Source: an uncultured Bacteroidales bacterium
GTDB taxonomy: Bacteria > Bacteroidota > Bacteroidia > Bacteroidales > UBA932
DNA: 64,000 nucleotides
Assembly: GCA_944323245.1 (NCBI GenBank)
Contig: CALURT010000001.1
Location: 111,486-175,485, forward strand
Reading direction: 5' to 3'
The notes under the pieces were generated by a model that did no database searches, had not been told where the DNA came from, and was given only the letters and a program-made list of their open reading frames with translations. The position numbers were made by a program, and so were the translations under genes. Positions 17,005 through 25,704 of the stretch are shown here, piece by piece (position 1 is the first letter of the stretch; the number at the start of each line of letters is the position of its first letter).

Positions 17005-18483
17005 TCAATATGACCTTGCGAAAAGCACCCTGCGGTGCGACGGTTTTCCGCTATAGATGCATTTCCCTTCTTCCTCGCATACAGCGCTGTCCAACGGGAT
17101 GCATCTGATAGTGGCTTTCGTCTCTTCCTTGATTTTCTCTTCCGTCTCCGGAGTACCGTCCCAATGGCAGAGAAGGAAACCGCCGTTTTCGATTTTCTCC
17201 TTGAAATCATCCCACGTATCCACCTTGATGATATTCCCATCCCTGAATTTGAGCGCCTTGGCATATATGTTCGCCTGAATGTCGCCGAGAAGTTTTTCTA
17301 TTCTTACGGCAAGCCCTTCCTGAGGCACGGACGATTTCTCCAAGGTATCCCTGCGGGAAATTTCCACGCAGCCGTTCTCAAGGTCACGCGGACCTATCGC
17401 TATTCTCACCGGAACTCCCTTCAGTTCCCATTCGGCGAACTTGAAGCCCGGGCGGAGGGTGTCCCTGTCATCGATTTTCACCGTATGTCCGTGAGCCTGA
17501 AGCTCCTTGCTCAGTTCGTCCATTTTCGAGAGGATGGCCGTGCGTTCGTCATCGCTCTTGTAGATAGGCACCATCACCACCTGTATCGGAGCCAATGCCG
17601 GAGGAAGAACCAAACCGTTGTCGTCTCCGTGTGCCATGATCAATGCGCCCATAAGCCTTGTCGAAACTCCCCATGATGTAGCCCAGACATACTCCTGCTT
17701 GCCTTCCTTCGTGGTGTACTGCACATCAAAGGCCTTGGCGAAATTCTGCCCGAGGAAATGCGACGTGCCGGCCTGCAGGGCCTTGCCGTCCTGCATAAGG
17801 GCTTCTATGCACAATGTGTCAAGCGCTCCGGCAAATCTTTCGTTCGGACTCTTGTGTCCCACAACCACCGGCAGTGCCATGGTGTTGCGGGCAAAGTCGG
17901 CATAGACGTTGATCATCTTCATGGCCTCGGCCTCGGCTTCCTCCCTTGTGGCGTGAGCCGTATGTCCTTCCTGCCAGAGGAATTCCGCCGTTCTCAGGAA
18001 AAGCCTCGTCCTCATTTCCCATCTCACCACGTTGGCCCACTGGTTGCAGAGTATCGGGAGATCCCTCCATGAAGTGATCCAGTTCTTGTATGTATTCCAT
18101 ATTATGGTCTCCGAAGTAGGTCTGACCACAAGTTCTTCTTCCAATTTGGCCGACGGATCAACCACCACACCCGGCCCGTCAGGATTCGTCATGAGCCTGT
18201 GATGGGTGACCACTGCGCATTCCTTGGCAAATCCTTCGACATGCTCGGCCTCGCGGCTCAGAAAGGATTTCGGTATGAAAAGCGGGAAATATGCGTTCTG
18301 GTGTCCCGTCTCCTTGAACATCCTGTCAAGCACGTCCTGCATCTTTTCCCAAATGGCGTATCCGTAAGGTTTTATGACCATACAGCCCCTTACGGCCGAT
18401 GTCTCGGCGAGGTCTGCCTTTACGACAAGGTCATTGTACCACTGGGAATAATTTTCGGATCTTTTAGTTACCTCTTTTGCCAT
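17005..18483 (-). CDS. proS: Prolyl-tRNA synthetase (short, eukaryote/archaea-like ProS)
   Basis: The 492-residue enzyme charges tRNA-Pro. It starts [21 protein letters not shown] and has motif 2 elements ([31 protein letters not shown]), the motif 3 region ([27 protein letters not shown]) and a C-terminal zinc-binding-like domain ending RVLFARSY. It lacks the editing insertion of the long bacterial type, so it belongs to the ProS type 3 group common in Bacteroidota. It is first in the proS-DUF3078-tilS group; its leader of about 110 bases contains a GC-rich hairpin (GACCGG...CCGGTC). Confidence 0.96.
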   Translation of the reverse strand: MAKEVTKRSENYSQWYNDLVVKADLAETSAVRGCMVIKPYGYAIWEKMQDVLDRMFKETGHQNAYFPLFIPKSFLSREAEHVEGFAKECAVVTHHRLMTNPDGPGVVVDPSAKLEEELVVRPTSETIIWNTYKNWITSWRDLPILCNQWANVVRWEMRTRLFLRTAEFLWQEGHTAHATREEAEAEAMKMINVYADFARNTMALPVVVGHKSPNERFAGALDTLCIEALMQDGKALQAGTSHFLGQNFAKAFDVQYTTKEGKQEYVWATSWGVSTRLMGALIMAHGDDNGLVLPPALAPIQVVMVPIYKSDDERTAILSKMDELSKELQAHGHTVKIDDRDTLRPGFKFAEWELKGVPVRIAIGPRDLENGCVEISRRDTLEKSSVPQEGLAVRIEKLLGDIQANIYAKALKFRDGNIIKVDTWDDFKEKIENGGFLLCHWDGTPETEEKIKEETKATIRCIPLDSAVCEEEGKCIYSGKPSHRRVLFARSY

Positions 18484-18601
18484 TGCTTTTGCGAATATTT
18501 AATTTATTTGTTACATTGCAACCGGTTTTTATGCCTGCACGGACAATGGTTTGGCCTTACAATTGCAGATAATTGTCCCGGGACCGGCCGCAATCCGGTC
18601 G

Positions 18602-18631
18602 CAAAGGTATAAAAAATAAACAAATTATAAA
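18602..18631 (-). promoter_or_regulatory. Promoter of proS
   Basis: On the minus strand TACCTTTG (18602-18609) is a consensus -7 box; a weak TTTA lies 18 bases upstream at 18628-18631. It predicts a structured 5' leader of about 110 bases before proS. Confidence 0.5.
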
Positions 18632-18643
18632 GGAGATTGGCTT

Positions 18644-19834
18644 ATGAAAAAGAGAACAGGCATACTCATCGCTGCGGTTTTCGCATTTACCGCTTGCGGC
18701 ACCTCTCTGTACACCACATCTTCCGGTCAGAGATTCAATGACGGCATATATCCGGTGTCACCGGAAGAAAAACAATATGCCGCCGCTTCAGTCACCGCTT
18801 CCGATACCGAAACGGAAAACATGATAAAAAAGACGAAAGAGTCGGAAATATACCTGTTTTCACAGGATGAAAACCAGCAGACGAAAGTGGACAGCATCCT
18901 TGTCACGGGGAACAAGTCAGCCGTGATAAATTTCAACAATTCGAACATAAGTTCCATTACCGTCACTGATTCCCCTTACAACTGGACTCTGTCCGACTGG
19001 TATGATGACTGGAGATTCTACGGCTGGACAGCTTCACGCCTCTGGTGGGACCCGTGGTATTACGGCGGATACTGGGGCTATTACCGGCCATGGAGGTATT
19101 ACTATTCTTCATGGTACTGGAATCCTTGGTACTGGGACCCGTGGTATTGGGATCCATGGTATTGGGATCCATGGTATTACAGCTGGGGATGGCCTTACCG
19201 TCACTACTGCGGCTGGTATCCCGGCTGGGCACCGGTTCATCACCATCACGGAAACATAAACATTTACATAGACTCCGACCGTTATTACGGACCGAGATCG
19301 GTGACCGGGTCAGGTTCCGCCGTCACTTCAAGGACGAGGGCATTTTCCGGCACGGCAAGGTCTTCGTCGATGTCAAGGGCGACAACCTCATCTTACAGCA
19401 GGGGCGCCGTATCACGTTCGTCATCATCAGGACTTTCCGCAGTAAGACGCACCACGGCCTCTTCCGGAAGCATATCTTCTTCAACTGCAAGACCGTCCGG
19501 AAGTTCCGTATCGACTCCGGCACAGACAAGCAGGAGACGGGCCGTGTCCACCTCCAACTACAGGAGGCCGGCATCTTCAGGAAATTCGTATGACTACGGC
19601 AGCTACAGCGGCAGCAGGAGTTCTTCATCGAGAAGTTCATCATACGGAAGAAGCAGTTCGTCATCGTATCAGAGAAGCACTCCTTCCTACAACAGGAACA
19701 GCTCCTACAGTACGGGAAGATCCTCATCCTATTCCACGGGAAGAAGTTCGGTATCACGCAGCAGCGGCTCTGTATCGCGTAGCAGCGGGTCCGTCTCCCG
19801 CAGCAGCGGAGGTTCCGTATCGAGAAGACGATAA
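18644..19834 (+). CDS. Trp/Tyr-rich lipoprotein with Ser/Arg-rich tail, unknown function
   Basis: This 396-residue lipoprotein has a signal peptide with lipobox (AAVFAFTAC-G). Its middle is dominated by tryptophan and tyrosine (residues ~112-200, with units of the type WYWDP repeated four times), then a His-rich stretch (PVHHHHGNI) and NIYIDSDRYYGPRS. The last ~170 residues are Ser, Arg, Thr and Tyr with SRSSGSVSRSSGS repeats, a probably unstructured, basic surface tail. Similar low-complexity Bacteroidales proteins exist but have no assigned role that I know. A Shine-Dalgarno-like AAGGAGA precedes the ATG, which is unusual here. It is followed 25 bases later by the FadL-like gene. Confidence 0.8.
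   Translation: MKKRTGILIAAVFAFTACGTSLYTTSSGQRFNDGIYPVSPEEKQYAAASVTASDTETENMIKKTKESEIYLFSQDENQQTKVDSILVTGNKSAVINFNNSNISSITVTDSPYNWTLSDWYDDWRFYGWTASRLWWDPWYYGGYWGYYRPWRYYYSSWYWNPWYWDPWYWDPWYWDPWYYSWGWPYRHYCGWYPGWAPVHHHHGNINIYIDSDRYYGPRSVTGSGSAVTSRTRAFSGTARSSSMSRATTSSYSRGAVSRSSSSGLSAVRRTTASSGSISSSTARPSGSSVSTPAQTSRRRAVSTSNYRRPASSGNSYDYGSYSGSRSSSSRSSSYGRSSSSSYQRSTPSYNRNSSYSTGRSSSYSTGRSSVSRSSGSVSRSSGSVSRSSGGSVSRRR
19112..19171 (+). repeat. Four tandem 15-bp units encoding the WYW-P repeat
   Basis: Units starting at 19112, 19127, 19142 and 19157 read TGGTAxTGGxAxCCx; the last two are identical (TGGTATTGGGATCCA). They encode Trp-Tyr-Trp-(Asn/Asp)-Pro and could expand or contract by slippage without a frameshift. 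Confidence 0.85.
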
Positions 19835-19859
19835 ATAAAACACATAACAGTAAACGATT

Positions 19860-21509
19860 ATGAGAAAGACAGCATTGGTGCTTTCACTGACGGTGTTCAC
19901 GGCGGTCGCAGCGTCGGCGCAGACCGAATTCGACGCTCTGATGTTCAGTGAAAACAATTACGAGGGGACAGCCAGGACAATGGCTATGGGTAACGCGTTT
20001 ACCGCACTCGGCGGAGATCCGGGAGCCGTCAATATAAATCCGGCGGGCTCGGCAGTGGCCAAATATTCGCAGATTACGATTACTCCGGGCATTTCGATTT
20101 CCACGAACACTGCATCCGGCACGATACTTTCGGGAGACAGTTCGCCATACAGTTTCGAAAACAGGATAAGAAATTCAAATACGAGGTTTTCTTTCCCGAA
20201 CTACGGCGTCACCCTCAATTTCGACACGCACAGGACATCCGGAATCAGGAATTTCAACATAGGTTTTGTGGCAAATGTGACAAACAGGTTCCAGGACGGG
20301 CTTGCGGCTTCAGGCACGAATGCGTACACGTCCTACATGGGAGCCCTTGCCGCTTCATCCAACGGATTCCATGTCTCGGAATTGGAAAATACGGACAACT
20401 ATTACAACGGATACCCGTGGTCTTCAATTCTCGGGATACAGTCCGGAATGATAAATACTTTCGGAAGCGTGGACAATGAATACATCGGAGCCACCGAGAA
20501 GATATATGACGACGGTACTATAGAACTTGCCGGACCGCTCGACCAGACGTTCCGCAGGAATACGAGAGGCTCCAAATACGATTATGTATTCAACTTCGGG
20601 CTCAATATTTCCGACTTGGTGTATCTCGGGGCAAATCTCGGCGTGACATCATTGTATTATTCTTCATCGGAAGTATTTACGGAAGCCGCCATCGACCCCG
20701 CTGATTTCGAGATCAGCTATATAAATGACGACGGCTCGACATCCACCACGAACTTCTCCGACATGAGGCACAAATACGAATATCATGCATCGGGTATCGG
20801 AGTCTACGGCAAATTCGGAATCCTCGTCACTCCCGGGGCGGGATTCAGGATAGGCGCAGCCATTCAGACGCCTACCTCCACGAATATCACGGAATACTGG
20901 CAGGAAAGTGCCGGTACATATTATACCGACTCCCGATACGACCTCAGCGCAGAGACTCCGGAGGGCGAATACAGCTATAGGTTGATTTCCCCGTTCCGTT
21001 TCAACGCCGGAGTAGCCTACACTCTTGGAAATATCGGTCTCATAAGCGTCGACTATGAAATCTGCGATTACGGCGGAATGAAATTCAAAAGTATCGACGG
21101 GGATGTATTCGCCGATGATGAATTCGAAATACAGAATCAGAATATAAAGGATTTCATGAGTACTTCGCACATGTTGCGTGCGGGGATTGAAATCAAGCCT
21201 TTCCCTGAGCTTGCCGTCCGGGCCGGCTACAATCTTACCACGTCTCCGCAGATGGAGTACGACGCTGACAATGTCCTTGTAAAAAGTCCGGCCATGACGC
21301 ATAAGGGTTCGTTCGGGCTCGGGTTCAGTTCCAAAGGTTCGTTCTACGCCGATGCCGCCTGCACCTACACGAAGTACGCCAATGAATATGTCTATCCTTA
21401 TGTGAATTACATCACGGACGATTCCGGGGCAGTGACTTTCCCGTCGCCTGAAATCCTGAACAGGAAAGGGATGTGGCAGATCGTACTGACCCTCGGATTC
21501 AGATTCTGA
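19860..21509 (+). CDS. FadL/OmpP1-family outer-membrane transport protein
   Basis: This 549-residue protein has a signal peptide (MRKTALVLSLTVFTAVAASA). The FadL-type start of the mature chain follows (EGTARTMAMGNAFTALGGDPGAVNINPAGSA), then a beta-barrel ending with an aromatic terminus (QIVLTLGFRF). FadL relatives move hydrophobic molecules such as fatty acids across the outer membrane; the substrate here is unknown. It follows the Trp/Tyr-rich lipoprotein at 25 bases, probably in one transcript. Its 3' end overlaps the convergent WbqC-family gene by 11 bases. Confidence 0.88.
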   Translation: MRKTALVLSLTVFTAVAASAQTEFDALMFSENNYEGTARTMAMGNAFTALGGDPGAVNINPAGSAVAKYSQITITPGISISTNTASGTILSGDSSPYSFENRIRNSNTRFSFPNYGVTLNFDTHRTSGIRNFNIGFVANVTNRFQDGLAASGTNAYTSYMGALAASSNGFHVSELENTDNYYNGYPWSSILGIQSGMINTFGSVDNEYIGATEKIYDDGTIELAGPLDQTFRRNTRGSKYDYVFNFGLNISDLVYLGANLGVTSLYYSSSEVFTEAAIDPADFEISYINDDGSTSTTNFSDMRHKYEYHASGIGVYGKFGILVTPGAGFRIGAAIQTPTSTNITEYWQESAGTYYTDSRYDLSAETPEGEYSYRLISPFRFNAGVAYTLGNIGLISVDYEICDYGGMKFKSIDGDVFADDEFEIQNQNIKDFMSTSHMLRAGIEIKPFPELAVRAGYNLTTSPQMEYDADNVLVKSPAMTHKGSFGLGFSSKGSFYADAACTYTKYANEYVYPYVNYITDDSGAVTFPSPEILNRKGMWQIVLTLGFRF

Positions 21510-22176
21510 CAGTAAAATTCTTGAGATAAAGGATGGAGTCGGGGCCTTCGTTGAAAAGCAGGTCCATGATGGACAGATTGGGAATGAAGCCGTATTTTCC
21601 GGAAAAGACCTGGAAGTACGGCTTTTCAAGTCCCGCTTCGGCCAGAATCCTGTCAGGCCTTTTGGGATGTATGGCTTCACGCAGGTCCCGTCCGTAACGG
21701 TCAGAGCCTGCCGGGACGAAATCATCGGTATCCCTCAAATCGACAGCGATTCCCGTTTTATCGAAAAAGAAGAGCATTATGGCCCTGTTGAGGGCGTAAA
21801 GCGTTTCGATTCCGCTGTCCATGATTGAAAAAAGTTCATCGGCATAATAATCGAAATATGCCGACGTATGATAGGCCGAAGCTATCGCACGCTTGTGCCT
21901 CACGACCCACGGGACGGAATAATCCACAAGGACTTCCCTGATGGGAATATTGTTGTGCGAACCTCCGGTGTGCACTATCGGAAAAGACAGAGGCTGTTTC
22001 CCCGTATCGGAATAGAAACAGCAGCGGTTCCTGTAAGACTGTTTCTGGTAATTCTCGCAGGCTTCGATATACACCTTAGACGGATTTACCCCGTCGTCAG
22101 ACAGGGTAAATTCATCTGCAGCAGCTGCAAAAAAGGAAATCGGCGGAAAATACGCCGTATTCAGCAGGACAGGCAC
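21499..22176 (-). CDS. WbqC-family protein
   Basis: The 225-residue product begins MPVLLNTAYFPPISFFAAAA, matching the WbqC-like start. It retains NYQKQSYRNRC and the central LSFPIVHTGGSHNNIPIREVLVDYSVPW. WbqC proteins occur in O-antigen and sugar-nucleotide clusters and are thought to be aminotransferase-like or glycine-amidating enzymes; the activity is not settled. The likely start codon is GTG (22174-22176), 12 bases after the lpxA stop, so it is the last gene of the lipid A cluster. It overlaps the FadL-like gene by 11 bases at its 3' end. Confidence 0.82.
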   Translation of the reverse strand: MPVLLNTAYFPPISFFAAAADEFTLSDDGVNPSKVYIEACENYQKQSYRNRCCFYSDTGKQPLSFPIVHTGGSHNNIPIREVLVDYSVPWVVRHKRAIASAYHTSAYFDYYADELFSIMDSGIETLYALNRAIMLFFFDKTGIAVDLRDTDDFVPAGSDRYGRDLREAIHPKRPDRILAEAGLEKPYFQVFSGKYGFIPNLSIMDLLFNEGPDSILYLKNFTVRI

Positions 22177-22188
22177 GTCATTGTAACG

Positions 22189-23001
22189 TTATTCCACTTC
22201 TCCCTTGGCGGTAGAAGACATTCCCCTTACTATCCCGCGTTTTGAATTCTTGATGAAATTCAGAATTGCATCACGCTCCGGAGTCTGAGGGAAACCTGCC
22301 TCGATCTTGGCGCAGGCATCGCTGACATTCATCCCGGCATTGTAGATAAGGTCGTACATATCCTTGATGGACCTGATCTGATCCGAAGTAAAACCTCTTC
22401 TGCGAAGACCTACTATGTTGATACCGGCATATGAAAGAGGATCTCTTCCGCAAAGGATGAAAGGCGGTACGTCCTTGTTTATTTTGGAGCCGCCTCCTAC
22501 CATTGCATGCTGGCCGATTTTCGAGAACTGGTGAGACAGGGTGCCTCCTCCGAGGATAGCCCAGTCTTCCACTTCGGTCTCGCCGGCAATTCCGGTATAG
22601 CTTACCAAAATGCAGTGGGAACCTACATTGCAGTCATGCGCGATATGGGTGTAGGACATGAGAAGGGTATTGCTTCCGATTTTTGTAATGCCTTTGCCAC
22701 TGGCCTTTGTTCCTCTGTTGATGGTAGCGCATTCCCTTACGGTCACATTGTCACCGAGTTCCACGTATGAAACCTCCCCTTCGAATTTCAAGTCCTGAGG
22801 TATGGCTCCGATTACCGCTCCCGGGAAGACGCAACATGAACGACCCATTTTCACATAATTGAACACCGTGGCATGAGGCAGTATCTTGCAGCCGTCTCCG
22901 ATTTCCACAAATTCATCGATAAAGGCATACGGGCCGATTTCGATGTTGTCACCGAGTTTTGCATTCGGATGGACCGAAGCAAGCGGATGGATTTTATTCA
23001 T
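22189..23001 (-). CDS. lpxA: Acyl-ACP--UDP-N-acetylglucosamine O-acyltransferase
   Basis: LpxA adds the first acyl chain to UDP-GlcNAc, the first committed acylation of lipid A synthesis. This 270-residue protein is a left-handed beta-helix of hexapeptide repeats (HPLASVHPNAKLGDNIEIGP onwards). It has the active-site region MSYTHIAHDCNVG (catalytic His) and SHQFSKIGQHAMVGGGSKI, and an alpha-helical C-terminal domain. It lies 36 bases after lpxC. The C-terminal extension SKRGIVRGMSSTAKGEVE is normal for Bacteroidota. Confidence 0.95.
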   Translation of the reverse strand: MNKIHPLASVHPNAKLGDNIEIGPYAFIDEFVEIGDGCKILPHATVFNYVKMGRSCCVFPGAVIGAIPQDLKFEGEVSYVELGDNVTVRECATINRGTKASGKGITKIGSNTLLMSYTHIAHDCNVGSHCILVSYTGIAGETEVEDWAILGGGTLSHQFSKIGQHAMVGGGSKINKDVPPFILCGRDPLSYAGINIVGLRRRGFTSDQIRSIKDMYDLIYNAGMNVSDACAKIEAGFPQTPERDAILNFIKNSKRGIVRGMSSTAKGEVE

Positions 23002-23037
23002 AAACGTTTCTTTTTAATGTCTTTTCAGACAATTCTT

Positions 23038-23955
23038 CTACTTATTTCCCAACAGTTCCCTGAGAGCCTTGGCGGCATTGGTATTTATCGTATGCCCCGG
23101 TCTCACGGCCCTGATATTCGCTTTCAGAAAACCTCCCGCCAGACGAAGGTCGCCGATGAGGTCCAGCAGCTTGTGCCTGGCGCATTCGTTCGGGAAACGC
23201 AATTCGAGATTGTTGAGATAACCGTTGTCGCAACGCTGCAATGCTGGCACGTTGAAAACTTCGGACAATCTCTGCAACTGCTCGTCAGGAACAGGATTTT
23301 CCACAATTACGATGGCGTTGTCCACATCCCCTCCCTTGATGAGGTTGTTATTGAAAAGATATTCTATTTCATGAAAAAATACGAAAGTCCGGCAAGTACC
23401 GATTTCTTCGGCATATACAGTGGACGGATTCCATTCGGCGGTCTGGAGTCCGAGCACTTTGGAATTGAAATCTATTTCCACACTGTACGAAAGAGTGTCA
23501 GACGGGGTGATTACCACGGAAGAACCGGTCTTTTCGCTCGTAATCACGAGCTCTTTTTCTATTTCAATATATTTGCGCTCGGCCTTCTGCGCTACAATGC
23601 CGTCTTTCCAAATCGCATCAATATAAGGCTTTGCGCTTCCATCAAGGATTGGAACTTCACAATTGTCAATGTCTATAAGAGCGTTGTCTATCCCCATTCC
23701 GGTCAAAGCCGACAGAAGGTGCTCGACCGTCATCACGGAAGCCCCGTTTTCGGTAAGAGTCGTGCTTCTTGTCGTAGCGGACACGTTTTCGGCAACAGCT
23801 TCGATAAAGGCATCCTCTGCCATATCCGTCCTTCTGAATCTTATGCCGTAATCCTCCGGTGCGGGATTAATGGTCATTTTAGCAATATTTCCTGTATGCA
23901 GTCCCTTCCCCCCGAACGTGAAGCTCCTACTCAATGTCTGCTGTAATTGTGTCAT
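23038..23955 (-). CDS. lpxC: UDP-3-O-acyl-N-acetylglucosamine deacetylase, stand-alone
   Basis: This zinc hydrolase of 305 residues removes the acetyl group in lipid A synthesis. Zinc-binding and catalytic motifs are clear: TVEHLLSALTGMGID, HKLLDLIGDLRLAGG and GHTINTNAAKALREL. The ATG at 23955 is preferred; the frame can extend two codons to a TTG. In many Bacteroidota LpxC is fused to FabZ (about 460 residues). Here the protein ends right after the deacetylase fold and the next gene is lpxA, so the dehydratase domain is absent at this locus. A consensus -7 box lies 24 bases upstream. Confidence 0.95.
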   Translation of the reverse strand: MTQLQQTLSRSFTFGGKGLHTGNIAKMTINPAPEDYGIRFRRTDMAEDAFIEAVAENVSATTRSTTLTENGASVMTVEHLLSALTGMGIDNALIDIDNCEVPILDGSAKPYIDAIWKDGIVAQKAERKYIEIEKELVITSEKTGSSVVITPSDTLSYSVEIDFNSKVLGLQTAEWNPSTVYAEEIGTCRTFVFFHEIEYLFNNNLIKGGDVDNAIVIVENPVPDEQLQRLSEVFNVPALQRCDNGYLNNLELRFPNECARHKLLDLIGDLRLAGGFLKANIRAVRPGHTINTNAAKALRELLGNK

Positions 23956-23978
23956 TTTCAATTAAAAAATTCAGACCG

Positions 23979-24039
23979 CAAAGATATATAAAATTTCTTT
24001 ATGTCCTAATTAATATTTTCCGTGCACCTTCCGTGCACC
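23979..24039 (-). promoter_or_regulatory. lpxC promoter region with a tandem 11-bp repeat
   Basis: TATCTTTG on the minus strand (23979-23986) is a consensus -7 box. About 30 bases upstream, TTCCGTGCACC occurs twice in tandem (24018-24028 and 24029-24039), each containing the palindrome GTGCAC. This could be an operator; no good -33 element is seen. Confidence 0.5.
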
Positions 24040-24061
24040 TTTCCATAACCATACTTCCGGG

Positions 24062-25051
24062 CTATTGTCTGCCGTTCTTTCTGAAAACCGCATAGCTGCG
24101 GAGGAAATCCTTATGAGGCAGAGCCGGAGAGCCGAACAGCACCTGGCCTTCCTTCTTCACGCTGCTTATGAGCCCGGTCTGCGCTCCGAAAGTAGTGTTG
24201 TCCGCTACAGTAAGATGACCGGCTATACCCACCTGGCCTCCCAAAATACAGTGTTTTCCGATTTTCGTAGATCCGGCGATGCCCGTCTGGGCCGCCATGA
24301 CGGTATTTTCCCCTATTTCCACATTATGCGCTATCTGGCACAGATTGTCTATCTTGGCTCCTTTTCTGATGATTGTCGAGCCTATCTGCGACTTGTCGAC
24401 CGTGGTATTGGCTCCGATTTCCACGTCATCCTCTATGACTACGTTGCCGGTATGCTCGATTTTCCTGTAAGTCCCGTCTTCAAGCGGAGCGAAACCGAAG
24501 CCGTCGGCTCCGATGACCGCATTCGAATGTATAATGACATTGTCGCCGATTATGCATCCCGGATAGATTTTCACGCCGGGATAAATGATGCATTTCTTCC
24601 CGATTTTCACGTTTTCTCCGACATACACCTGCTCGTAAATCTTGGAATAATCCCCTACCGAAGCATGTCTGCCGATGTATGAACCGCTACCTAAATATAC
24701 CTTGCGGCCGATTTTTGCCGACCAGCATTTTCTGAGAAAAAGGCCGCGGTGACGTTTGTATGACCGCTTCTGCGCAGTCACATATTCGAGCAGTTCAGCT
24801 ACCGAAGCATAGGCATTGTCGACCCTGACCAATGTGGCCCTTACCGGTTTCTGCGGAACGAAATCCTTGTTTACCAATATAATATCGGCAGCACAATCAT
24901 ATACATAATGTTCATATTTGGGATTTGCGAAAAAGCAAAGCGCCCCGGGTTTTCCGCTCTCGATCCTTGCGAATGTGGAGACGGCAGCTTCGGGATTGCC
25001 GTCCACCGTTCCTTTCAATATTTCAGCTATTTCCTTTGCCTTAAATTCCAT
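24062..25051 (-). CDS. lpxD: UDP-3-O-(3-hydroxyacyl)glucosamine N-acyltransferase
   Basis: LpxD adds the second, N-linked acyl chain in lipid A synthesis. The 329-residue protein has the uridine-binding N-terminal domain ([16 protein letters not shown]) and a long hexapeptide beta-helix with [18 protein letters not shown]. The catalytic region is [20 protein letters not shown], and [14 protein letters not shown] is also present. I prefer the ATG at 25051, which matches family N-termini, over the ATG three codons upstream. It begins the lpxD-lpxC-lpxA-wbqC group, but the 106-base gap to lpxC contains a separate promoter. Confidence 0.95.
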   Translation of the reverse strand: MEFKAKEIAEILKGTVDGNPEAAVSTFARIESGKPGALCFFANPKYEHYVYDCAADIILVNKDFVPQKPVRATLVRVDNAYASVAELLEYVTAQKRSYKRHRGLFLRKCWSAKIGRKVYLGSGSYIGRHASVGDYSKIYEQVYVGENVKIGKKCIIYPGVKIYPGCIIGDNVIIHSNAVIGADGFGFAPLEDGTYRKIEHTGNVVIEDDVEIGANTTVDKSQIGSTIIRKGAKIDNLCQIAHNVEIGENTVMAAQTGIAGSTKIGKHCILGGQVGIAGHLTVADNTTFGAQTGLISSVKKEGQVLFGSPALPHKDFLRSYAVFRKNGRQ

Positions 25052-25115
25052 AGGAAGCATGTATTTTTATCTCAGACTACAAATAAAGCACTTCTTTCGA
25101 TAATAATGAAATAAT

Positions 25116-25145
25116 TTTGATATTGCGAAAATATTTGTACCTTTG
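25116..25145 (+). promoter_or_regulatory. Promoter of the rimP-nusA-infB operon
   Basis: TTTG (25116-25119), 18-base spacer, TACCTTTG (25138-25145): a near-perfect Bacteroidota promoter. It predicts a leader of about 60 bases before rimP that contains a terminator-like hairpin. Confidence 0.78.
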
Positions 25146-25165
25146 TCCGCTGTGAGATAGATTTC

Positions 25166-25192
25166 AGGGGACGAACAGTCCCCTTATTTTTT
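25166..25192 (+). terminator. Terminator-like hairpin in the rimP leader (possible attenuator)
   Basis: Arms AGGGGAC (25166-25172) and GTCCCCT (25178-25184) form a perfect 7-bp stem with loop GAACA, followed by TATTTTTT. It lies between the promoter and the rimP ATG (25212), where it would stop the operon's transcription unless read through. Anti-termination control by NusA is an inference. Confidence 0.65.
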
Positions 25193-25211
25193 GTTTATCA
25201 TTCATACCTTT

Positions 25212-25679
25212 ATGAAAATTTCAGACATAATAGATGCAATGCGGGACGAAATCGTTGCACGGAATTGCTTCATTGTTGAAATCAACGTGAGCAGGGACAA
25301 CGATGTCGAGATTGTCATAGAGTCGGAAAATGCCGAAGTCACGCTTGAGGACTGCACGGAACTGAGCCGCATTTTCGAAGAAAAATTCGACAGGAACGTC
25401 GAAGACTATTCACTTACGGTAGGCTCTGCGGGGCTCGACAGACCGTTCAAGGTACCGGAGCAGTTCAAAAAGGCCATAGGCACTGCCGTGGAAGTCTCGT
25501 TCAAGGGCGGCAAAAAACTGATTGCCGAACTGACGGACGCCGACGAAAACGGCATCGAAATCAAATATTCCTGCAAGGAAACGGTGGAAGGCAAGAAGAA
25601 AAAGGAAATGGTGGAACACGTCGAACGCTTCCCGATGGATGCCGTAAACAGTGTAAGGCCGCATATCGAATTCGAATAA
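25212..25679 (+). CDS. rimP: Ribosome maturation factor RimP
   Basis: RimP (155 residues) helps assemble the 30S subunit. The family pattern is present: an N-terminal alpha/beta domain (VEINVSRDNDVEIVIESENA, DCTELSRIFEEKF), the conserved LTVGSAGLDRPFK, and a C-terminal SH3-like domain. The ATG at 25212 (MKISDIIDAMRDEIV) is preferred; a TTG seven codons upstream lies in the terminator-like region. It is followed by nusA after 25 bases, the standard rimP-nusA-infB order. Confidence 0.94.
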   Translation: MKISDIIDAMRDEIVARNCFIVEINVSRDNDVEIVIESENAEVTLEDCTELSRIFEEKFDRNVEDYSLTVGSAGLDRPFKVPEQFKKAIGTAVEVSFKGGKKLIAELTDADENGIEIKYSCKETVEGKKKKEMVEHVERFPMDAVNSVRPHIEFE

Positions 25680-25704
25680 AAAAACAAAAAAGATAACGAA
25701 AAAA

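Noticed and set aside
18484..18643. T-box or other riboswitch in the proS leader
   Set aside because: A GC-rich hairpin is visible, but there is no T-box sequence or antiterminator. T-boxes are not expected in Bacteroidota.
19112..19171. Tandem repeats as a CRISPR array
   Set aside because: The 15-bp units are contiguous, in frame and encode Trp-Tyr-Trp-Asp-Pro; there are no spacers.
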